Under the pieces are notes generated by a model. That model was given only the letters and a program-made list of their open reading frames with translations, did no database searches and was not told the origin of the DNA. Positions 56,801 through 64,000 of a DNA stretch of 64,000 bases are shown one piece after another. The translations under genes and the position numbers were made by a program. Source of the stretch: Sclerotinia nivalis (Eukaryota; Ascomycota; Leotiomycetes; Helotiales; Sclerotiniaceae); NCBI GenBank assembly GCA_029531795.1, contig JAPEIS010000001.1, positions 5,704,001 through 5,768,000 on the forward strand, read 5' to 3'. Numbering within the stretch: position 1 is the first letter of the stretch; each line of letters starts with the position of its first letter.

Positions 56801-58876
56801 GCTTTTTGGGATCTCAGACCATATATACTCCTCACCGGAGATATCATGCAAACGAGATAATGCATTATAAGAACAAGCGGGGTAGTAATAGGGCAAATAG
56901 AAATAGCAAAACCGTGCAAGTGTAGGTAGGATATTAACAGCAACATAAAACCTCTAGGTCAAAACAATCAAGAGACTTCAAGATCTACCAAGATGGCATT
57001 GACATGTGACTTATTTTCTCCTTGGTGTTATTCTGTGGAGAATAGAGTTTGCGCTACCCCAGATGGACTTTTTCATGTGGGAGGGGCGCGTGTCGCATGC
57101 AGCGGAGCGACCATTCTAGACCCCATGTGTCAAAAAAGGGTTCGCTCTACTGCGGAAGGCGACAAGTAAGGATCAAGAAATAGTTAACGAGAAAAAAAGA
57201 TCTAAAACACTAAGACCGGATGACAACAAGAGGCCAAGGACAAGAGACTAGTAAGCCAAGTTGCGACCTTTGGTATATCAAGTTCTCCACAAGTTTTCTC
57301 TAAGCTTTTCCCAAGCTTCTAATCGTTTTGAAAGCTTTGGGAAAGATGTGAGCTGAGAAAGAAAGCCTCCGAGGAAACCGAATAAAAGAGAGAGCCGGAA
57401 AAGCCGAGAACAATGACTAATTGGCAATAAATACCACGTAAGTAAGCTATTCCTTTGAGTGTGACGTACACGATTAGACAACGAAAAGGGGCTGAGCGAA
57501 TGCAAAAATAAAGAAGGTTTGTAGCACAGGACATGGCTGTGTTCTAGAATTGGGGTAGAAAAAGAGGAATTATTGATGGTTTTTGGCAATAAGCGATATC
57601 ATTGGATAATAAGACGAGTTACACTACTACAAATCTTACAAACCTTGGCCGTAGCTGGGCTTTTCTTGATGAGGGGAATGAAAGATTTTAGGAATTAACA
57701 ATTTTTGTCACCATTTTTAACGCATAATGTTTTGTGTTTTGAGTGAGATAAGAAAAGGAGAAGATGAGTTTCATCACTAACCGACCAACCTTAGGCAATT
57801 GACTGAAGCTGGTAAGGTTATCCGAGTAATTTTGACACCTAGAGAGAATCAGAACCATAGAATTGATTGGAATTTGAGATCTCATGACAATTATTTCCAA
57901 ATAGGAAGGTATTCACATGCAGTAGATACTACCTACCGGAGTAGTAGGTACTACGGAATGTCAAATCATCGATGATTATGTAAGGATTCAGATCAGCATG
58001 ACCAGTAAGGGAATACAGAATATTGAGGCTGGAGCGGGGGGGGACGGAAATAAATGATTTGATATCATATCATTATCATGTCGGTAGTCTTCATCCGTGT
58101 CAATGCATATGGTATGGTATGGTATGGTTATGGTAAAGTGCGTGATGAACAGTAATCATTAAAAAGTCCTTTGGAATCATCAAGAACTTATTTAGTTATA
58201 GCTATAACCTAGACAGGTAGGTGGTAGTTACAGTTAGTTATTATATTCACTCTTCTCCGCATTCCGACAAATTCCTATATTTTTTCTTATATCCAGTAGT
58301 ATCTCCTCAACACTTGAAAGCGACAACTACTATATATTATTTATTTCTATCCCCCACATAACATATCTACATAACCTTGATACTTTCACTTTTTTTTAAT
58401 CATCACGCACCTCCACCTCCCCCTCCACCTCCCCCTCCTCTCCACACACATCGTCACAGCGCAGAAACTCAAAAATTACATCAAGAAAGGCATCCATCAG
58501 CGAGGAAAGCCAAAGCCATAGAGTGATCCTTCCATCTACTTGTCTTAAGTTTTAAACGCACGGAGATCCACTCTGTCGACACCCCACGCTAATCCAAATT
58601 AAGTTTGACTACGGCCTTCTTTTAAAACAGATCCCGCCAAGAGGAGAGTTTCACTCCAACTTATTTTAGTAGTAGTAGTGGGAATGATCCCTCTCTACCA
58701 CTCCTAATTATTTGGTTCTCTCAATTCAATGGATATGTGAACTTTTGATCAAAAGATTGTTGTTGTCCGACTACCATTTTCCGTTATTTTCCTTCTTGCG
58801 TTGTTCTGTGTTCTGTGTTCTGTTTCATTTCCTCACTCTATCATCTCATCTCATCTCATCGCATCTCATCTCAATC
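53877..58876. other. Gene-poor region of 5 kb
   Basis: No frame with supporting motifs. Noted: an A-rich run near 54382, a TACCTAC-CGGAGTA-GTAGGTA inverted repeat at about 57931-57951, TATGG repeats near 58111-58126, CACCTCCCCCTC repeats near 58410-58440, and TCATC repeats at about 58844-58870 in the probable leader of the RING gene. The rest is AT-rich unique-looking sequence. Confidence 0.5.
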
Positions 58877-60569
58877 ATGTTTCTACCGGATATCGGAGGG
58901 AGCATGGCGAAATGCATGTTGACCCTCATGCCCTTCGTCGCTTTGGTCGCTGGGCAAACTACCGCGCCTTCTTTCACGCCCTCGAATGATACTTTACCGG
59001 CTAACATGACAACACCTGATATTGAATTGACTTTACTGTCTGGAACCAGTCTGCCCTTGGTCAGGAATATGTACAATGTTGCCCCGCTCACTTCCCTCGC
59101 CGGTCAGGGACAAGGCGTTAATTCTTTGGGTGTACGCAATATACTCCTAATACTGATTGTCCATGTGTGGCATGAGAAAGACTGCTAACGTAGCATGAAA
59201 TAGCAACTTCAATTCAACGGAACTATTACCATAACCGATGCGACATCTGCGAGTAATTTATCGAGCACCGATATAGCATACATGAGCTGTGACCCGAACG
59301 AAACCTCCAACATCGATTCAACAGAAGCTATCATCATGGCAGGAAATGTGAGACCAAAGGCTATACTGTTGTATAGCGTGTATTCTCAAGAGTGCAGTCT
59401 CACCGGAGATTCTACTTATGGCTCGATTTATACAATGGTGTCTGCCTCTGATTCAATGGCTTTGCTCATTACTTCGCGAAACTTTACTTCCAGTTCATTG
59501 TTGGTTGCGAAAATTCAACAGAACGAAGACCCATCAAGCTCTTCAAGTTCGCCATCACAGACTAGTAATAATGGAGGGCCACCACCAACCACGGCTGTTG
59601 CCATGAGCATTCTGTACAGTATTACCGGGATAATCACCTTACTGTTCTTGATAATCATAGCTACCGGTGCTATCCGAGCCCACAGGCACCCGGAAAGGTA
59701 TGGTCCTCGCACCGCTTTTCCAGGAAGGCCGAGGCAAAGTCGAGCAAAGGGTCTTGCACGTGCTATGTTGGAAACGTTACCCATTGTGAAATTTGGGGAC
59801 CCAGAACCGGGCAAACCTGGGAGTGGTGATATTGAATTGGAAAATGGCAGTGTTCATCATGCTCCTGTTGTCACTGCAACAGATGCTACGACTGAAGATG
59901 TCCCCAGAGCTTCAAGCACTGCGGCAGTCGTTGCGACTTCTGCACAATCTGGGATGGGATCTGATGTACAGCCTAATTCTGGAGCCAACGAAGCTTCAGC
60001 AGCCCCCAAGGAGGACGACCTTTTGCAATGCTCGATTTGTACAGAAGATTTTGCTACGGGTGAAGACGTTCGGGTCCTTCCATGTCATCACAAATACCAC
60101 CCTGCTTGCATAGACCCTTGGTTATTGAATGTTTCGGGAACTTGTCCATTATGGTAGGCTTTCTCTCCTCTTATTCTGAGCACATACTAACTTTTGTAGT
60201 CGTCATGATCTACGACCTACAGCAACCCATGCCCAAAATGAAGATGAAGAACTTCCACCACCACTGGAAGCACATGAAGGAGAAACAGCTAGTGAACACA
60301 CAGCTAATATTTCTGAAAACGGAGACGCTGGGTCTGGTCACCGCGTTTCTCGTCTTATGCATCTTCGTCATACCCCTCCTGAAGAGAGCATTGCCACTCT
60401 TCGCCAATTGGCGCGCGAGCAATCCCAGCAAGGAGGTGAAGTCTTAAATCAAGATGTAGCTGAAGAACAAGGCAGAAGAGCTAGACTTGCTAGCCGACTC
60501 CGAAGCACTTTTCGGATAAGAACACGGGCACAAGCAGCATCCGCTACTGAACCTAGTACGGCAGCATGA
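58877..60569 (+). CDS. Transmembrane RING-H2 E3 ubiquitin ligase with lumenal PA-like domain
   Basis: Three exons: 58877-59131, 59204-60153 and 60200-60569; 524 aa. Intron 1 is 72 bp (GTACGC, GCTAAC, TAG); intron 2 is 46 bp (GTAGGC, CTAAC, TAG) and splits the codon of a RING cysteine. Order: signal peptide or anchor (CMLTLMPFVALVAG), lumenal domain of about 190 residues with protease-associated-like features (YMSCDPNETSNIDSTEAIIM), a Ser/Pro linker, one membrane segment at about 217-240 (SILYSITGIITLLFLIIIAT), then a cytosolic tail with RING-H2 at about 361-404: CSICTEDF, CHHKYHPACIDPW, CPLCRHDL. The C3H2C3 pattern is complete only after splicing. This is the layout of PA-TM-RING ligases, which ubiquitinate membrane cargo in the endosome/vacuole pathway. 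A basic C-terminal tail follows. The ATG at 58877 is chosen because upstream sequence is leader-like TCATC repeats. Confidence 0.88.
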
Positions 60570-61466
60570 TATCGCCAATTTTACCTGATGTGATTCACCT
60601 CATCACAAAATTATAACGACTTTTTTGTCTCTACATTTATGAACTTGAATAGTAACTCTTTATATCCGACAACCTCTACAATACTACGAAAATCAGAATA
60701 TATATTCGTAGAATTTAGTAGTGCCGGCGGACGAATGAATGATGGATGGAATGGTATGGATTATATGGGAATGATGAATATGGATAGAGGGAGTTTTGGC
60801 GTCAAAATGAGTTTACCCCTGATTTTTTAATGCAAGCGAGCATGGGTTTGATTTGGTTACTTTGGGTCGTGTCTTTTGATTCACCAGGAATTTTGTATGG
60901 TTGGAAGACGTGGAGCACTGGAGTAGATGGTTAAATCAGGAGTCGCAGAAGCTAAGGGGTCTTTTTCGTCCGTGGCTGCAATATCTGGTTATTGTATTAT
61001 ATGCACATGATGTCTGTGTGAGGCAGGTTAGTTGAATACGATATTATGCCTCTCATCAATGATTTTCTTGTATGATGCCGTACTTTACTGCCATAGAAAT
61101 ACATCTTTTTGGGAACCACTACATCGTAAGCCGATTCCAAAAGTGGTAACATTTGGAAAGTACGAGTTGGATGTATGTGGCAATATTCTTTTGTTTCAAT
61201 TAGACTGTTGGGTTGACATTCTTCCAAAATCTTGATCTCCTTCCTAAGTAAGATAACAGAGTACAATTTAGTACGTGCCCATCTACATTTAATCTTCATC
61301 CTCATTCACCCTTTTCCTTCCCTCTCATCTTCACACCACACTCCTTTCCCTTCCGTCCACCCCTCCGCCCTCAAAAATTCCTACAAATTAACTCCATTAC
61401 TTTCTTGCTCCCTAACATCCCCAATATCCCAAAAATCTTCCCCCCAAAAATCAAATCAGATCAAAG
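60570..61466. other. Intergenic region between convergent genes
   Basis: Between the 3' ends of the RING and LCL2 genes. No motif-bearing frame; CT-rich on the + strand at about 61300-61460. Confidence 0.5.
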
Positions 61467-61918
61467 TCAAATCAACCCCTTCCTAGCCAACTCGACCTTC
61501 CTCGCCGCCTCCCCAGCTTTAAATCCCCCCTTGGATATACAAATAGCATTTCCATCCGCCAGCTCGAATTTCTCTTCGTAAACCGGGTGCGCGCAGGGAC
61601 AGTGATGTGGAACGGCGACGCAGGAGAGGGTGCCTGGACAGAGGTATCCTGAGCAGTGTGCTATTGGGGGTGTGTTTGTGTTAGTTGTGTTTGTGGATAT
61701 TGTTTACTTTTGAGATAATGCGGAGAAGAGGAGCAGGAAAAGAGGAAATAATCACCTCGATCGTAGTTATCTTGATACCATTGTGAATCGCTGGGTACGT
61801 CTTGTGGTTGGTGATGTTGCTGTTGTTGTTGTTGACCGTTGAACATTTGTTCGAAGAATTGAAATTGCGCGGATACTCCTATTATTAGGAGGAGGAAAGA
61901 GAATAGTAATTTCGTCAT
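61467..61918 (-). CDS. LCL2: Long chronological lifespan protein 2 (Lcl2)
   Basis: Two exons on the minus strand: 61918-61756 and 61660-61467, with a 95-bp intron (GTGATT...TAG), phase 1; 118 aa, the normal size. It has a signal peptide ([17 protein letters not shown]), a Gln/His-rich spacer, the [17 protein letters not shown] segment rebuilt by the splice, and the Cys-rich region [19 protein letters not shown], ending in [20 protein letters not shown] and [13 protein letters not shown]. These match the fungal Lcl2 family, linked in yeast to lifespan and proposed to act in ER-associated degradation. A secretory or ER-lumen location is expected. It lies divergent to the bL27m gene with 404 bp between ATGs. 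Confidence 0.93.
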
Positions 61919-62322
61919 TTTGGAGAAGTGAGGTTTTGGAGGATCAAGGATATGATGTGAATTGGTGAACTGGATAAAGAAGTAATTCTTGATGGCAGAT
62001 AGTGATGGTAGCTTGATATTGACAGGTGGTGAGAAATTTTACGGGAGACTGTAAGGTGGTGGGATGACAAAATTGAGGGTTTGAGGGAGAATATCTAATT
62101 TTTGTATTTAAAAGGGAAGATTTTGTGAGACAAGTGATTCTCATCCCCAATTACTATATTTACCACGTTGATTCCGACTTTCTACAACATTTCATCTAGT
62201 CGAGCGCATTATTGAACTTTCCATAACCACAGCGCACCCCACCTCTCACGGTCCCCGTAAAAACATCACCAGCTTCATAAAAATATCACCACTTCCGCAA
62301 CCCCAATCCACACATCCCCAAG
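61919..62322. promoter_or_regulatory. Divergent promoter between LCL2 and mitochondrial bL27
   Basis: The 404 bp separating two divergent ATGs; AT-rich, ending in a CA-rich leader before the ribosomal protein ATG. No specific site assigned. Confidence 0.45.
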
Positions 62323-63206
62323 ATGTTACTCCAACGCCTACAGCCTCCTTTACGAGGCGCCATAACCTCAATTACACGTTCATCCTCCGCATCCGCAGCA
62401 GAAACCCATCTTTGTGAAGCCCTCACAAATCTCACATTCAAAAAAACATCTTCATCTCCTCTTGCCCCTCTCATCACCATTCGTCATGCGTCTCACGCCG
62501 CGCAGGGAGCCGTGAACAAAGCGAAAGATGGACCTGGAAAAAGATTGGGAGCTAAGAAATCCGGCGGTAAGTCTTTCCCGTTCTCATTCCTCAGAAAGGG
62601 AATCAAAGTCACAAACACAAATACTAATCAATGGATACATGAATAGAACAATATGTCATTCCCGGTAACATAATATTTCGTCAGCGAGGCACCCATTGGT
62701 TCCCGGGCGATAACTGTGCGATGGGTCGCGATCATACGATTTATGCCACACAACCCGGCTATGTAAAATACTACAAAGATCCCGAACGACATCCCAAACG
62801 CCAATACATCGGTGTAGTTTTCAAGCGCGAACAAGTTCTCCCCCTACCACGGAACACCATTCGACGCCGACGTCTCGGGATGGAAATCGCAAAGATAGTC
62901 GAACCGGAGACTTCTCCTTTGGAAGTCGAGGTTAGCGTGGAGGGAGATGCAAATACGAGTGCGGGAACTCAGAAGAAGGAAAAGAAGAAGAAGGAGAGAA
63001 AGGGGGAGGAGGGAAGAAACTTACAGTTGAGACCGGGGTATATGTATCGAGAGGCTAATTGGGAGATTGGACGGGCGGCGGAGAGGGCGAAGGTTAAGGT
63101 GCGTTTGTATAAACCGGGGGATAGGTGGACGGCGTGGAGGAAGTCGAATGCGAGGAAGACGAAGAATGCGGAGAAGAGGGGGTTGGCGGGTAGGAAGAAG
63201 AAATAG
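62323..63206 (+). CDS. Mitochondrial large-subunit ribosomal protein bL27m
   Basis: Exons 62323-62566 and 62647-63206 with an 80-bp intron (GTAAGT...TAG), phase 1; 267 aa. bL27 sits near the peptidyl-transferase centre of the mitoribosome. Residues 1-58 are an Arg/Ser-rich mitochondrial presequence. The bL27 core spans about 60-135: [20 protein letters not shown] across the splice, then [20 protein letters not shown] and [16 protein letters not shown]. The roughly 130-residue C-terminal extension, Lys/Glu-rich and ending in [20 protein letters not shown], is longer than in bacteria, as in fungal MRP7-type homologues. Confidence 0.95.
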
Positions 63207-64000
63207 AGGGAGATGGGTTAAGGGAATAGAGGGGGAGGGGAGGGCAAGGGAAGAGGGGTGTATGATTATCTATCTATCCTGTCTTGTTATGAGGATTTAA
63301 AACGACAGGCTTGGATTGGCCTATTTGTGATGTTGACGAAATCCTAGAAAATGGGTGGTGTAACTAGTTGATATCCGAACATAACATTTTGCGCATGCAC
63401 ACACAGGTTTTGAAGCACATCACACATCATACCAAAGTGGTAAACGATCAAGCTTCCACACAGTACGAACCATTCTCATCCTCCATCATTTCTACAACTC
63501 CCCATTTTCAATCAGACTTCAATATTTAACAATAACAAGCGAATTTTCTTTACTTTGCAGCTGGGAGTTCACTGATCCATTTCAAGTTGAACATGGGAGT
63601 TCACTCACTCTATCTAGCATCCATTTCAAAATTCAATGTTCAACCAACTCAACTGTAGTTGAGTGATTACTAGGTAACTATATTTAAAAATTCAAGTGGA
63701 TTTATTTATCGAGTTTGGGAGTTTGGGTATGTATAGCTTGGCTTGCTGGGGGATGGGCTTTGGATTTTTTGGTTGGGTTTTTGTTTTTCTTTTGGATTTC
63801 TGGTCTTTGATTTCTGTTTGATTTCTGGTTTTTATGTGGATATTTGTGGTTTGATGTTTGTTCTATAGGCCCCGAGGTCTATAGGTACCTCACGAGTCTA
63901 GGGGCTTGGATGGATAGTTGTCTTGGACTTCTTCACATATATATATTGTTTTATAAGTAGTCTTACAAGCGATTTAACCAGCAACCTCCGCAGTATCGGA
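63207..64000. other. Intergenic region to window end
   Basis: No gene seen. G/T-rich on the + strand at about 63715-63850 (TTTGGTTTTTGTTT-like words). Confidence 0.45.

Overview
The window is nuclear DNA of a filamentous ascomycete. Spliced genes dominate. Introns are mostly 48-115 bp with GTAAGT/GTATGT-type donors, CTAAC-type branch sites and YAG acceptors. Intergenic DNA is AT-rich and full of microsatellites, and the recognisable proteins have fungal versions (Atp21, Lcl2, fungal STT3, a Kre9/Knh1-like GPI protein). Overall style suggests Leotiomycetes (Botrytis/Sclerotinia-like), but that placement is inference, not something the sequence proves. There are about 19 protein loci, no convincing tRNA or rRNA gene, and no CRISPR or plasmid feature.

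Layout. 1-3777 gene-free; 3778-4848(-) uncharacterised protein; 6279-7829(+) HSL-type alpha/beta hydrolase; 9284-13008(+) FHA-kinase-FHA checkpoint kinase of Rad53/Chk2 type; 15563-16409(-) GPI-anchored Ser-rich wall protein; 19291-22942(+) an uncharacterised gene broken by a 955-bp inverted-repeat element; 24034-27436(-) one large low-complexity gene or two overlapping ones; 28429-31005(-) STT3; 31668-32187(-) ATP synthase subunit e; 32595-34755(+) dynein intermediate chain; 35998-38107(-) ubiquitin-specific protease; 39267-40067(+) TRM9; 40841-42031(-) Myb/SANT protein; 46414-47823(+) tubulin cofactor B; 47.8-50.4 kb pyrimidine-rich repeat zone with a miniature LTR element; 50453-52158(-) degenerate aldo-keto reductase; 52615-53876(+) Gfo/Idh/MocA dehydrogenase; 53.9-58.9 kb gene-poor; 58877-60569(+) PA-TM-RING protein; 61467-61918(-) LCL2; 62323-63206(+) mitochondrial bL27.

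The housekeeping block 28.4-42 kb is compact and covers N-glycosylation, the ATP synthase membrane sector, dynein transport, deubiquitination and wobble-uridine modification. Three divergent pairs share short promoters: ATP21/dynein IC (407 bp), AKR/dehydrogenase (456 bp) and LCL2/bL27m (404 bp). No pathway cluster is evident.

The most interesting observations are two mobile elements with complete hallmarks. The first is a 955-bp element (20684-21638) with perfect 20-bp TIRs and a GAAT target duplication; removing it rejoins one reading frame, and it carries its own 175-codon open frame. The second is a 261-bp TRIM/SMART-like LTR element (49971-50231) with 65/60-bp LTRs, a polypurine tract and an ACTAT duplication. 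Also notable are an aldo-keto reductase that appears to have lost its catalytic Lys and His, a WG-repeat protein, and a recurrent intergenic 9-mer TACGGAGTA.
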